A stretch of DNA of 64,000 bases from Ptychodera flava. Taxonomy: Eukaryota > Hemichordata > Enteropneusta > Ptychoderidae. Below the pieces are notes generated by a model. It ran no database searches. It had not been told where the DNA came from and saw only the letters and a program-made list of their open reading frames with translations. The number at the start of each line of letters is the position of its first letter. Within the stretch, counting starts at the first letter, position 1. Location: NCBI RefSeq assembly GCF_041260155.1, contig NC_091936.1, forward strand, positions 39,506,866-39,570,865. The letters are read 5' to 3'. This document shows positions 24,479-37,789 of the stretch, piece by piece. Position numbers and translations under genes: made by a program.

Positions 24479-26218
24479 AGTTACCTGTATGATTAACGGA
24501 TAGCAAAGAATGAAATGCTTGATTCACACCCAAATATTTATATATCCGCTATATTAAGCATTTGTCCATTCTGTAGCAAGTTTCGCCTTAAAGTCTGACC
24601 TTACTGTACGACTGTACCCAATTGAATAAATAACTCGTGAGAAGCTCATTATAAGTTATGAGCTGCTAATGAGGTATTTTGTCAGGGTGATAAGCCTCTG
24701 TCGTTGGTGATTGGTAGAGCATATTAATGAAAGGGGATTGGGGAGGGTACTTAACAGATATGGACTGTTTCCTTTGGAATACTATACAGAAGAGATAGTG
24801 AGGGTAAAGAAAGAGACACTCACACGACACAGGTAAGGCTTGTATAAGACAAAAATATTAAAAGAGGACATTTCATTTATTGATTATATCATTGATCATA
24901 CTGCTTTCAAAACCCTGTGCTAAATCCATGTCTATTGTTTTCTGAGGAAACGATAAGCAACACACAAGCAACGTGATCCAGATGTCTCCAATTTGTCGAT
25001 GGCGTAATCTTCCTTTGTATTTTCAGTTCAGAGAAGAAATCCATATAGATGTTATAGTTTATAATAAGTGATAAAAATTGGAGGGTGGGGGATGTGTCAG
25101 GAGTGGTTTATGGGTACCCGTGTCTTTTGGTTTTTTCGGCTTCATGACAGTCTCTACACGGAACACTCAAAATGTATGAAACGGTTCTGCTTCAGAATCT
25201 ACACAGCTTGGTGCTAACTATGCCACGCCGATTCTGTTATGAATATTCATAGGTACAAAACATTGTCTCCGATTTCCGTTGAACAAGTTCAAACTGGACG
25301 AAATACTCTTACTAGTTAACAAAGACCTTAATATATTCCGGAAATTTTTTTAGTTGTATGAAAACAATGGCGGATAGTAAAGTTCCCGGTCTATTGTTGA
25401 GCCATTGTATCGAACGCTTGTTTGCTGTTAACAAACTTTTGATTGCCATTTTACTGTTAAACTTCAAACAATTTTGAGCAAAAGTAACAAATGAACATTT
25501 CAGTTTAAGCGATGTATAAACCGAAACTTTGATTAAGACGAAATTACAGATGACTGGAACTTCGACCATCACTAACCGAGTGAATGAGTTTGATTTTGCT
25601 GATGAACGTTTAAACAAGGGTCGGACCTAATTCTTGCACTCCTGTCAAAACCGGTAAACAAAGTCAAGAGATTCAGTGTTGGAAACATTGATGACCCCCG
25701 TAGCATGATGATGAAACCCCATCCAAATGACATTGCTGGTGTAAATTGTGAGCACTGTTTTCATATTTTCTTTCTTTTTTGTTACTCACTGTTATGGCAT
25801 GGTAGTTTTGTCCGGAATTAAATGTATTAAATGTATTTAAATGATAAAAATGACAGAAATATTGACAAGATTATTTGAGTGGGTTTTTTTACTGACACGC
25901 CGCTCTTCTTCCAGATGTAACGTGCACAGTGCACTGTATCTTGTAAGGTTCAAAATAAATATTTGTTACTTGTGCCGCTTTCGATTGCGTTGATTACGGT
26001 ATCGTCATCACTGTCATTGTCTGTACATTTTCAAATAATGTATCGCCACACGTATTTGGTTGTTCCTTTCGTAAACAGATATTCACTCCATGTATTGGAT
26101 TTGTATCGCGACTCAAATTCACACAGAAGTTTAGATTTTCACATGGATGCAGTTTCCTGCAGAAATACTGCATTTTTGGAAGTACTGTCCTTCTCGCCAA
26201 AATAAAATTAGAATGTAC

Positions 26219-26436
26219 CTAACACGATTAGAACTAAGCCGGGAAAATTTGATCTTCATATAGTTCAACTTTCTCAAAAGTGTTAGGTGCCCTATAGCTG
26301 AATGTTGCAATATTGCAAAGGACCCATTAAAATAAGTGTATAACTTAAAAAGAAAAACAGATGAGATTACATTTGCAGATTAAACAGACATTACTTCACT
26401 ATCCAATCATCCCAATTAGTTCCAATCGTGTTCAAT
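26219..26436. mobile_element. MITE in unit C, same site as unit B
   Basis: AACACGATTAGAACTAAGCC...TTAGTTCCAATCGTGTT. Same family and same site as 19466-19683, so inserted before B and C separated. Confidence 0.75.
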
Positions 26437-26864
26437 GCAGAAGAGGTTATGAAAATGGCCGATGACACGGGCCTAGGTTCCCCCTGCTCGTAGCTAAGGC
26501 AATGAGGGGAGAAGTAAATTAACAAGAACTAATAATGCCGTGCTCCAGGACACAATATCACAGCTAAGTCCAGTATCAAGCTCCGTGATAGTGGGCAGGT
26601 TGGCTAGCTCTGTGATTGTAAGGAGGTACTCTAACAACTACGCAGTGACACCGTCTGAAAAACAGTGTTCAATATATTCGTATATTTGATCGTAATGTAC
26701 ACTTAAAGGGCTTTTTACAGATGGATATGAAAATCAGGTAACCCACAAAGTCTGTCTTGTGTGAAAAAATCAGGCCCCTTTGCAACTTTTACTGGCCCAC
26801 CCAAGTCATTATAACTAATAGTTCCATAACTTTCAAATATATGAGATGTTGACGCTGTACTCAC

Positions 26865-26955
26865 CGTGTGTATTCAGCAATTGCCCTGAGTAGACTGACA
26901 GACAAGTCTCATTCACAGTCCTATGCACCGCAATCGATTGAGTGAAGGGCGCCAT
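26865..26955 (-). other. Conserved 91-nt exon F, unit C
   Basis: Third copy: same length, open frame and GTGAGT donor, one Gly-to-Arg change relative to unit A. The downstream acceptor and early stop (ACGGTGTCACTGCGTAG) are also kept. Flanking bases upstream of the ATG are nearly identical in all three units, which may mark a shared promoter-proximal region. Confidence 0.35.
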
Positions 26956-27129
26956 CGTAGTCAGCTATAACAATTACAATACTGCAAACTCTGTCTATTC
27001 TTACAGGAACAATCGAATTGTTGCATGCTACAGGGACAATGGAACTATTGTATCCTAAAGAACAACGTTACAGCTGAACTAAAAGATTATTTATCTCAAT
27101 TTCAATTGTCGACTTCCGGTAGATATTCA

Positions 27130-28122
27130 CCATCCCAATATTTCTAAACAACACCTTCGCTTATAGAACACGATTGGAACTAATTTTGCATAATTGGATG
27201 GCGAAGTAATGTCGATTTCATCTGCAAATGTAAGCTCATCTGCTTTTCTTTTTGAGTTACTCACTTGTTTTTATGAGTCATTTGTAAAACTGCAACATTA
27301 AACTATAGGACACCTAACAATTTGAGAAATTTTAAAGATATGAAGACCCAATTATCCCAAATTAATTCCAATCGTGTTTTAGTATCATCGCGTCATCTTT
27401 GATTGTCACTAACAAGGATCTCTAGTGGTGACCAACTCGTTTCCATTCGTCCCAAACACCTCTTCGATATCAGTTCCACTAGAACTGTCAATAAACAGTT
27501 TTCAAAGGCATCAATTATCTCGGCAACACACCATGTTTTCGATTAGTGCAATATTTTATCAAAATACAAAAAAAACCAAACAAAACATGTATGTTTTCAT
27601 ACACAAGTAGAAAGTGCCAACTATTCATTTCAAGGGTCTTGGTTTGCATCCGAATCATGTCTTAAAAGTTTACATATACCTTACATTCATACAAGTTACA
27701 GAGAGGATTAATGGAGTACAATGACTTGTGTATACATTGCATCTATTTTGTTATTATTTGTGGAGATTTGATACCCCGGGATTTTTACTGATCCTCATTT
27801 TAGGAAAACGTTTACTCCTTCCGGAAATAAAACATGTACAGTCCCGTCGAAATAGAGAACCCCTCTATTGTAAGTCCCTCATTTATGTAAGCTGTAGATT
27901 CTTTCAATCAACATTTTTTTTCAACCGATAACTCTTTTAAAAAATCAAGTTTCTTTGTTTGATATTGACTCTGACTGCCGTTCAGTCTATTTTCTTTAAA
28001 GAACCACTTTCCATTGGGGTGAACAGCAGAGCGAGACTTTAAGAGTCTCCTGCATTGGCGAAATTTCTTAAATTCCGCACACTCTCGGTGAAGACTGTCA
28101 GAATATTCTCAGTTGTTGCTAT
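27130..28122 (-). pseudogene. Decayed DUF4440 paralogue D3
   Basis: Exon 1 begins at 28122 with ATA where D1 has ATG, followed by ATTENILTVFTESVRNLRNF and ANAGDS, then a stop. Exon 2 (from 27520) has lost its acceptor (CCG instead of CAG) and is split by a 219-bp TA-flanked MITE at about 27164-27382. IEEVFGTNGNE is still readable. Several independent lesions make this a clear pseudogene, the most damaged of the three D copies. Confidence 0.7.
27164..27382. mobile_element. Same MITE family inserted in pseudogene D3
   Basis: Ends GAACACGATTGGAACTAATT / AATTAATTCCAATCGTGTTT, flanked by TA on both sides, interrupting exon 2 of D3. Units A and B have no insertion here. TA flanks suggest a Tc1/mariner-type origin. 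Confidence 0.7.
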
Positions 28123-28494
28123 GGCAATTTGGTAAATATTTGGTCATTTGCTTCACTAGCACAAAATTTGCACTTAAATTGACACCATTCTGAAGCAATG
28201 ACGGTCGCGTGATCAACTACTTTAATTACATTCGTAAATAACTTACTGGGAACAGCCTACCTTAATCTAACCCATCTTCAGATTGACTACATCATTAGGG
28301 TTTGGTCAATAGCCTAACTGTATTATTTCTTCAAGTATACTGAACAAGAAAAAAACTTTTGAATACTTATATGCGGGGCTATAGCACACTAAAGCTTCGT
28401 TCGAGTGAATCAAGGAGTTCATTGGTTATGTTGTGTACCTGGCGCGATAGTAGCCAAATTTCGCGACAAACGGCTCCTTTCCAGGTTTATATTT

Positions 28495-28987
28495 AAGAGT
28501 GATAGTAATTGGAAGATTTTCCAAAGTTCTGCAAGGTATCGAAATTTTGTTGAAAAACCTTTGGAAATGGTAAAGTTATAGGATATTTTCCAATGGAAAC
28601 ATTACAAAATTACACCCATGTCGCCGATGCAAGAAAGAGTATGGGTTTAGGTTCAAGTTCATATTTTCTAAATTTTGCGTTTTTATATGTTCAAATTCAA
28701 GAAACAATACTGACACCTATTTATTTCAGTTATTGGTCATTAATATTAGTCTTACAGGCTAGTATTATTTATTGAATTTGAACAGATACAAACGCGAAAT
28801 CTAAAAAATATGTACCTGAAACTTAACCCATACTCCTTCTTGCGTCGGCGACATAGGTTTACTTGGCGATGTTCCGAGTGGAAAATATCCTATACCTTTA
28901 ACCATTTCCAAAGATTTTCCTACAAAATTTCATTACATTGCAGAACTTTTGAAAATGTTCCAATCATTCCAATCAAGAAATGCAAGA
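28495..28987. repeat. Foldback with about 235-bp arms
   Basis: The left arm (GGAAGATTTTCCAAAGTTCT, ATGTCGCCGATGCAAGAAAG) and the inverted right arm (CTTCTTGCGTCGGCGACATA, CAGAACTTTTGAAAATGTTC) match at roughly three of four bases over almost their whole length, with a short loop near 28745. Non-coding; probably an aged foldback or MITE. Confidence 0.75.
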
Positions 28988-29314
28988 ATTTCGGACTCTC
29001 AAACTTTTTCAATTCTTTTCTGATCTACCACTTTTGGGGGTTCGTTTGAAAGCTCTTGGCGTAAGAAAACTTTTCACCGGCTTAGTTTTTTGAAAATTGA
29101 AAATTTTATTTTTTCTTTATAGAGTTAACACAGGGATGGCGGCCATTTTTAATTTCAAATATCGGTAATCTCGAGGAATTTGTTTCTCTAGTTCAAAAAT
29201 TTGCATGGTGACCCCCGATTTTTATTCTTGACTTGGAAAGAGAATGGTTGAAATATTCTTTGAGCAAAGTTTGAGCAAAAGTTTAAGTCTTTCACTTTCG
29301 AGGTGCATACTACC
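28985..29314 (-). mobile_element. T1 MITE, left end truncated
   Basis: Begins inside the element (GAATTTCGGACTCTCAAAC) and ends GAGGTGCATACTACC|TTAA. Abuts the foldback at 28495-28987. Confidence 0.75.
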
Positions 29315-29549
29315 TTAAGCTATTCAAAAGTTTCGGTTCTCAGGGAAGGAGGGCAGTGCGCCCCCTACCGTGGATAGATAGATAGAAGGCCGTCTGTTAC
29401 TTGAAAATCCATCTATGCCTTTTACATGTTAAAACTTTGCTAAAACATGATTAAAAGAAAACATGTTTGATCGAAATAAAAGGATATGTAATCAGCGTCT
29501 GCTCACTGACTAGTACCACCATTCAAATTAGAGATTGTTCAGCAAAAAC

Positions 29550-29720
29550 ACCTAATTACAATTTACTCCAAATTTTATTACAAATCACTGCAGTGATTGT
29601 TATTACAAATTACTCCAAATTTTATTACAAATTGCGCTAGTTCAATTATTACAAATTACTCCAAAGTTTATTACAATTTACTGCAGTATTACAAATTACG
29701 ACAGTATTACAAATTACTGC
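29550..29720. repeat. Minisatellite
   Basis: Irregular repeats of TTATTACAAATTACTCCAAA and ACTGCAGTATTACAAATTAC. Confidence 0.8.
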
Positions 29721-31029
29721 TCTAAAGGGCGTTTACAGGTACCCCAGCCAAAAAGTAAGGCTCCGCCGGAGCGGCTAAACAGTCCCAAAATGGCCGAATT
29801 TTCCCGTTTTTATCTCTCGAAGTTCAAAAAAGTAAACTTTCTTTGCATGCGAAGCTTATATTCAAGCATATATTTGACCTTTTTTCCGACATAAATCCTA
29901 GCCGAGTAGACCTCCAGAGTGTTGCATTGCTTTCAAAAGACACTTAGCTACAAAACCATCAGGCATCTCACTTAATTAATTGGGACAAAAAGGGCAAAGA
30001 ATTGCAGGCCGAAAACCCCTTTATTCCAAAGCACTTGTAGGGTCAATGACCCTGAGTGACCCCATGTCAATCCAAAGTGCAGAGAATTCTCTGCTTTGTT
30101 GCTTGTTTTTGTGCCCTGTCTTAACTGTTTCCAGTATGGGTGGAACCTGTGTATAGATGAGTGAGTTCACTGGCATGCTGAGTGCTTTGGTTAGCCACGA
30201 AGATAGTCCGTAAAAAGTAGTGCCTGATTTTAAGTTGTCTTTAAATACTCTTGCCTAACTTAACCAACTTGGGCTTCAAATTTGAAAGGTTGGTGATAAA
30301 TAAGTTTGAGCTCCCAATATCATATTCAATGTCGGTGGAAACTTTGTGAAGATAAGTTATTTCACTGTCAAGCGGAGTTCTTTAGTTATCTATAGTCTGC
30401 AGGGTAAGTTGTATCTGAGTTCTAGTTTTCGACATGCAGAAATTCTCAAAGTTTTCGATTTATGAAAAACAGAGACGGTGAAAAGTTTTCATACACCAAC
30501 AGCTTTAAAACGTATGCTCAGAAGTGGTAGATTTTAAAAAATTGAAAAGGTTTGAGAGTCTCAAAAACTGTCGACGGCGCATTCTACCTTAATCCTATAA
30601 ACAGAAACTAAGAGTGTTACATGCTTTCTAGAAGACATTGAGCTGCGAAACCGTCGGGTATCGGCTTAATATCTCCCCCCACCCCCCGCGATTAATGGAG
30701 ACCAATAACAAAATTTTGGCCCGCGTTGAACTTTCACTTCAATGAACGTTTCTACTCAATGACACTAAGTGATCCCGTGTCAATCCAATTGTAAACAATT
30801 GTTTGTTTGTTTGTTGGTTGTTTGGATTTGTTTTGTTCTTGCCATGTCTAAACTTGTTTTTAATGTCAGTTGAAACTTTGTGGTAATTATGAGTTCACTG
30901 TCAGGCAGAATGCTTTGTTTACCCACGAAGATAAGTCCGTAAGGAAAGTATTACCCGAATTTGATTTTTTTCCTACATGGAGCCGTGCTTTTTAAACTTA
31001 ATAAGATGTGAAAGATACTATTTATTTTT

Positions 31030-32638
31030 TTTATTATTAATTCTTTATTTCGGACAATGAGCATGTCCATATATATAAATGGTTACAGGATTGGCAAAAA
31101 GAATGATACAAAAAAGGTTACATCAAGAAATATTCATTTATGGGTTAGACCATGAAGACATGTTTCTGAACATAGATTAGAAGACTAAATTTATCCATCT
31201 TTTCCTAAAGTCAGAAGTGAAGTAGGTTCTCACTCATAGAAACCCTTTTCATCAAACTATTGATTTGCTTTCTAAGCAAAGCATCAAAAGTGTCAATCCT
31301 ATTATATACAAACATAGCACTGCTGCGTCTGTCATATCGTAGAAGTATGCGACCAGCATTGTTGTAAGCAACTTTCAATTGTTTCAGGGCGCTTTTATTA
31401 TAGCTGACCCATAAGTTACCACCATACAATTGATAGCAATATGCTTTAAATAGTTTACATTTAACACTCTGAGAACACATAGAAAATTTTCTCAAAAGCA
31501 TGTTAGCAGAGATATAAAAAGATCTCCTCTGACGCTCGATATCAGAATTGTCACTGAAGGTATTTGTCAACATATAGCCGAGGTGTTTTTTCTTTTCAAC
31601 AAATCGCAGTTTAACTCCATTGAGATAAACAGCCGGAATATGTTCAATCATACATCGCTTGAGAGTTATACACATGTATACAGTTTTTTCTGTATTGATT
31701 ACAATTTCATGAATATTGCCATAATTGCTACGAATATTTAAAAATTTCTGAGTTCCTTTCACTGACGGGCTTACCTGACATATATCATCTACATACATCA
31801 GATGGTTAACAAAAATACCACCGATGTTGCAACCAACTTAGAATTAATCAATCTATGGCTAAGATGATCCATATACACATTGAAAAATTTTGGGGACAAT
31901 ACACCACCTTGCTTCACACCGTTTTTAACAGTAAAATGTGTTGAAATACAGGAGCCCCATCGAACAGAGATTTCCTGCGTTCTGTACCAGGTTAAAAGGT
32001 ATCTCACATAGCAAATAGGAACATTGCGGTTGATCAGCTTCTTGAATAATGACCAGTGATTCACACGATCGAAAGCTTTAGAAGCATCCATAAAAGTAAC
32101 GATAACATTGCTACCATGACTTCTATAATAGCTAATGACCTCTTTCAGGACAAACATACACATATCAGTAGAATGACAAGTTTTAAAACCAAATTGGTAA
32201 GGTGAAGATCCAAGAAACGACTCAATCTTATTCAAAATAACTAATTCAAAAACTTTCGAGGTAATAGTAGACAGAGCAATCGGGCGATAGTTGTTCTTAT
32301 CGCTTACATTTTTGTTCTTATCCTTAACAATGGGCACTAACAAAACTTCAGATAATCTAGGAGGACATACATTATGAATAAGCATTGAAGTGAGACACAT
32401 GCTCAAAAGTACAATTAACTTATTACTAGCATATAAAAAATGCTCAGATGAGAGAGAATCTGGACCAGCAGATTTCCCTTGTTGTAACTTGTCAATGGCT
32501 TTACGAACATCACTAGGTGATACAAAACTCATTTGATCAAGGTTGCAATCGTCAACCTTATTCAACACGAATTCTTTGTCTCTAACCGACGTGATAAAAC
32601 CAGTTTTTTTAACTCATTGAATATGATTCAAATACTAG
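31030..32638 (-). mobile_element. LINE (Jockey/CR1-type), 5'-truncated, nearly intact RT
   Basis: Encodes the reverse-transcriptase domain of a non-LTR retrotransposon on the minus strand. From 32568: DVRKAIDKLQQGKSAGPDSL, NYRPIALSTITSKVFE, TFMDASKAFDRVNHWSLFKK, VKNGVKQGGVLSPKFFNVYM; then, after a one-base frame slip near 31830, the catalytic MYVDDICQVSPS box and KKKHLGYMLTN (to 31211). Endonuclease and ORF1 are missing, as in ordinary 5' truncation. The 3' end carries AATAAAGAATTAATAATAAA. The element is flanked by an 11-bp duplication TATTTATTTTT (31019-31029, 32639-32649) and splits one unit of the surrounding repeat array. Only one frame break in about 450 codons suggests a recent insertion. 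Confidence 0.9.
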
Positions 32639-32976
32639 TATTTATTTTTACTCCTCGGGATGTGTAAAGTCAGGTGAGCAGATAGCTTCAGAAAATGCTG
32701 TCCCTTCAAGGAAGTAGAATCGAGTACTCGGCCGTGTGGGGGCGTATTGGGCACCCCGAAACCTCCCCCCCACAACACACACAAAAGGTTCCGCCGGAGA
32801 GGACAAAGTCTACAAAGACGGTCAAATCTTCCAGTTTTTTCACTTGAAATTCAAATAAATAAACTGGATTCGAAGTTCAAGCTTTAATTCAAGCACGTAA
32901 TTGAGCTTTTCTAAACATACGGCCGCCCAGTAAGTCAATTATTGAGTAAAATCCTCCATAGGCAGGTAAGCTTTAA

Positions 32977-33311
32977 GGTAGTATGCGCCTCTTGCTCAAT
33001 TTTTCCTCAAGGTATATTTCATCCACTTTCTTCCAAAATCATGAATAAAAATTCGGGGTCACCGTGCAAATTTGGTTCTAAATAAACAAATTACCCAAGA
33101 TTTACAGATATTTTAAATTCAAACTGGCCACCAACTCTGGGTTAACTCTATGAAGAAAAATAAATTTCGGTTTTCCAAAAACAAAGACGGTGAAAAGTTT
33201 TTTTTTTATACACCAAGAGCTTTGATATGAACCCCCACAAGTGGTAGATCAGAAAAGAATTGAAAAGGTTTGAGAATCCGAATATCTGTCGCCGCCGAGG
33301 CGCATTCTACT
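32977..33311 (+). mobile_element. T1 MITE within the composite repeat array
   Basis: TTAA|GGTAGTATGCGCCTC...GAGGCGCATTCTACT. It is embedded between GCAGGTAAGCT and ATATAAAAAGAAACTAAGAG, a junction shared with other composite copies. Confidence 0.75.
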
Positions 33312-34009
33312 GTATCATATAAAAAGAAACTAAGAGTGTTTCATGCTTTATAGACGACATTTAGTTGCGAAAGTGTTGTGCATCGGCACAATATTTCCTC
33401 CGATTAATGAGGACCAATTGAAGAACAGCAAAGGTTGGCCTGCGTTGAACTCTGTCACTCCGATGAACTTGTCAGGTCAATGACCCTAAGTGGCTGATTT
33501 CAATTCCAAGTGCAGGCAATTGTTTGTATGTTGGTTGTTTTGATTTGTTTTGTTCTTGTGACGTCTAAACTTGCTTTTAATGTGGTGATTATGAGTTCAC
33601 TGTCAGGCAGAATGCTTTTGGTTACCCACGAAGATAGTCCGCAAGGAAAGTATTACCCGAGTTTGATTTTTCCTACATGCAGCCATTTTTGTTCAACTTT
33701 AGATTAAGATCTGAAAGATATTTGAAAGAAACTTTTTTTGCTCCTAGGGATGTGTAAAATCAGATGAGCAAATAGTTTCAGAAAATGCTGTCCCCTGGCT
33801 CAAGAAAGCAGAGTGAGGGCGTTTTGTTCACCCGGACAACGGTTCCACCGGAGCGGACAAAGTCTGCCAAAACGGTCGAATTTTCCCTTTTTTTTCTCTT
33901 TAAATTCAAATAAAGAAATTGGATTTGAAGTTCAAGCTTTAATTCAAGCATGTAACTGACCTTTTCTCAACAAGCAGCCGCCAAACAGGTCAAGGCAGGT
34001 AGTACTTCA

Positions 34010-37000
34010 CCAATATTTTCCTTCGTTGAACGAAGAAAAATGTGAGGGAATAATATGTCAATATTCGCAACAATCCAAAAATCGAATATTGTGTCAAGGT
34101 TCTTGTAAGGAGGACAAAGACGTCAAATCACAAATTCGACTAAGTTTCAAGTTTAACTTATATTGAATGTTTAGAGCCACCTTAAAAAGAAGAGATATAC
34201 TTTTTCGTCTTCAGATTTTAAAATTTGTGGTTCAAAAATTATTATTTTGTCTATAAGTAAAGCACAAAAATCCTCGATACTCAATATTGTGTCCTACGTC
34301 CATAAGGCCAAGAAAATTAAAAGTTTATTATTTCATCCTCGCGTGCGTCAATCAAACCCGCTGCGTCAACCTTTTTCCTGCTCATGAGGAAAGAAAATGA
34401 AAAAAAAAAAACAAATGCAAAAAGACGCGACGATATTGTATAACACAGTGCTGTATAAAACAGAGCTGTAAACTAAATAACTAACACCGCCATTCATTCA
34501 GAACTGTACACATATGTCACTGTTATGTTAAAGCTGTCAAAAATGTGCAACTCACCGAACTGTCGTCATACAAAAACACAAAATCTACCCTGCTGTGCAT
34601 TTATCTCTGCTTACATTCGATATTCTATGTTGTTTTCATGTTTTTGCGCGTTCTTGTTGGTTGAAGAATAAAAAAATCGAGAAGTAAAAAACTCGCGTCA
34701 CCGCATCATTTTTGCAATATGTCTGGGATGAGAAACAAACTTTTTATTTCTCTTGGCCTAACAAGGATTTCTTTACGGCAATCGGTAACTCAACAAGTAT
34801 GTAAAGTCTGGTTGCCATGGCTCTCTATATATGTTAGGCAATACAGCTTGCGAATATGTGACTGTACATGTAGTTTTAAGCTTAGTAATAAAAAGAGACG
34901 CTCCACACATCTCTCATGCATGGTGATGATGTGTGCATAATTGTTTAATACAATTTCTAGTTTGCAAGTAAAAGTGCTGGTGCGATATCACAAAGATAGG
35001 CCACTTCCTCTAGAGCTGGTACTGCTATTGTCATACCTTTAAACTAAAGTTTTTTTTCTGACATTCATATATGGTATATTAATCATTCTTTGTGCTAGTT
35101 CCTAAGTAATATCGAGATAGGTATCCAGCTTAAAGTCATATGATAAAAATGTACTGAGCTATTTTTTTGCAAATCAGATGTCATAAACCTGTTTGAAAAA
35201 AAAATCGGTAACAGCCGTTCATATGACTGACAGCCGATCACATGAAACTTTAAGCTGGATTAAATTGTTTTCTGGTGACGCTGGAGCAATAATTTTATAG
35301 TAAAGAGTTATACAATCATCTAAAAAGTATTTGAAGACTGACATTCGTTTGTTAATCCTCAAAAGTTTCCCTATAGCCCGTGGCTGAAGGCAACTCTGCT
35401 CGTTAACGGTAAGTGGTAATCACAGGAAAAGAAACCATTTATCGTCGACTCAAAATGTATAAGTTGTGACGAAATATGAATACAATCTATAAAAATATGT
35501 TTGGATCAGGCTTGAGCTTGAATACTCACTGAACGGATTCATTAGGGTAAACTTTCCTTTCGGATCTGCACTACACTGAAAAGTCATTGAACGAACGCCT
35601 ATGAATCTCACTGTACACAGCTGTTTATGGCAGATCCAATATACTGAGTATATATGTATATCGAGAAGCAGCAGTGAAGAGAAAACGTGAGTTACTTACA
35701 CGCCAGTGGACTGCTGCGACGCTGACAGTTGGCCCCCTTCCTATATCATTTACTGTTCAGAAAGACCGAGGCAGTCGTGTGACAGTGCATTACTGTTCAA
35801 TGCTACAACTATAGACCCTATTTTCCAGGTTCTGTACTACAACCGAGTGAATTTCGCATAAAATCTGAACGTCATTGAGGATTCCAACTCATTTTGGTAC
35901 TTATGTAAGTATACAATAATAAGAGAAATATTATATCTTTCATAATCATGAATTTATTAATAACATAAACATTTTTTTACAGATTTGTTATGACTAATAA
36001 TGCCCTTTGGCCCTGTGGTTATGTCTGCATTTGTGTGTCAAAGTTGGAGAGAGCAATCCTCACCATCAGACTTGCTAGACAAAAATTTACACTTGTAAAT
36101 GCTAAAGGACACTGCAAGAGGTTCACTGAATGGCTTATGGGCTTTCTAATCGGGAACATATATCAAGAAATACTACCGTAACCCAAAATCAAATGTTTTC
36201 TCTACTTTTCTTGATGCTCTGTTCAGTGTAGTTACCCTACGAAGTTCATTAAATTTTGAAATGTTGTTAGGCAGTGTTAATTTGGCTTTTTTTTTTGTAC
36301 ACACTGATTTGATAATTTGGAAAGTAGCCATGAATCTGTAAAACCACTGACAAGGACAGGTAAGACGTTTGGTTTTAATTGGGATATCAGCGTTTGATTG
36401 ATCGAATTGCGATCATTAGGCATGTGTAATCTTAAAACTAATGCAATGTTATAATTATAAGTGAAATGTAACCATTGTAAAGATTGTGATTTTGGTACGT
36501 CATCAGAATTGAACTTCTTTTTCACACTGATTGAAGATATCAGAAAAACACTTGAGCGAGACAAACTTGTCTTCAAATTGTCGTCTACAGCGTGTCCAAC
36601 ATGGCAAACACATTTATAAAGACCCTTAAAAATTCACAAACTATCGGACACGCTGTTGATTACTGCGTTCAGCCTAGTCTGACTAATTCAGTGATTTTTT
36701 TCTTTCATTACTTGAGTGCAGAAATAAATCTAAGCCTAATGATATACTGAAATGATGTTAATAAAAGTAGTCGTATAAATTTAACACCTTCTGGTCAAAT
36801 TCATTTTGTTGCCATTTCCTTGTACTTAGAGACAAATGATCAAAATTTTAATCATGTCTGTGAGTTCAGTTTTAGCATTTAAAAAAAGGTGATTCCGTCA
36901 AACGTATTTTCCAAACACAAAACAATTTTGTTAATTTGCACGGACGTATATTCTTTTACTATTTTAGGACACTGATAATGAACAATGCAGATATGAAGCA

Positions 37001-37598
37001 GATACTTTACAGTACTATATTATAAATTACCTTTTCATTCAATCTACCTCTTCTATTTATCATTATTTTGGTGTAGGAAAAATCGTTTAGGTAAGATGGT
37101 AAAAACTGCGCTCTTGCAGCATAGCATTTCTTACTTTCATGTTTTCATAATAATGTTATTGAAATAATTTTCTCATTATTATTCATGCCTAATGAATCTG
37201 TGGGAAATACTGGAGGAAAACGAATGCTGAGGGTTAGCTTTGAATGTCAGTTTTTAGATATTAAATACTTTTCTTCGTTCAGCTCGGAAAATAGTCTTGA
37301 CGTAATAACCGTGAGTCGGAAGACGAGTCTATGATATTTCTACCGCATTAAAGTACATTGTGCGTCGAAAGTGCGGGCGGCGAATGGGTCTATACGAATT
37401 TAAAACCCCTATGTTGGCGACAAAACTAAAACACATGCAGGGACACAAAATTTGCCATTACGATATTTTCATGTCAGACACATTTTGATCGCGGGAGAAA
37501 TACCGGCCGTCATGTTGTTTGTTTACATTGACGTGCACACCGAAGATCGACGCAAAAACAAAGGTGCGACGCAGCAAAATTGATGACACAAACGCGGG
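34010..37598. other. No gene recognised
   Basis: AT-rich. Short frames of about 60-100 codons (34719-34940 +, 35990-36181 +, 36277-36576 -) show no family motif. One follows an acceptor-like TTTTTTTACAG at about 35981, but no partner exon was found. No clear repeat family was seen here either. Confidence 0.5.
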
Positions 37599-37602
37599 TT
37601 AA

Positions 37603-37788
37603 AGGTATACTGTCACCTGCTCCAATTTTGCCACAGTTACCATGGAAAAAGAAAATCTAACCAATCACAGATTTTACGCGGGTGGCCGCTTTTTAAAAAA
37701 TAGCGCTCTCACATGGGCATTTTGAATACCAAGGAACGCCGCTTTGACCATATATGGCCATATTTAGATTACAGGTGACTGTATACCT
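37603..37788 (+). mobile_element. TTAA-flanked MITE (family T2), 186 bp
   Basis: Ends AGGTATACTGTCACCTG / CAGGTGACTGTATACCT with perfect TTAA on both sides (37599-37602, 37789-37792). Interior AGTTACCATGGAAAAAGAAA and GGCATTTTGAATACCAAGGA. Confidence 0.85.
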
Positions 37789-37789
37789 T

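Larger units (their letters stand above)
29720..34010 (+). repeat. Array of about 1.1-kb composite repeats, split by a LINE
   Basis: Head-to-tail partial copies share, in order, CCGCCGGAGCGG, a T1 MITE segment, AAACTAAGAGTGTTACATGC, GGTCAATGACCCTNAGTG, CACGAAGATAGTCCG and CTCCTNGGGATGTGTAAA. After removing the LINE, matching landmarks (CAATGACC at about 30770 and 33480; GGGATGTGTAAA at 32659 and 33749) are about 1.1 kb apart. The first unit is shorter (about 715 bp between landmarks). Confidence 0.7.

Noticed and set aside
36277-36576. 99-codon minus-strand frame, looking slightly protein-like
   Set aside because: No recognised motif, no splice partner, AT-rich codon use like the surroundings.
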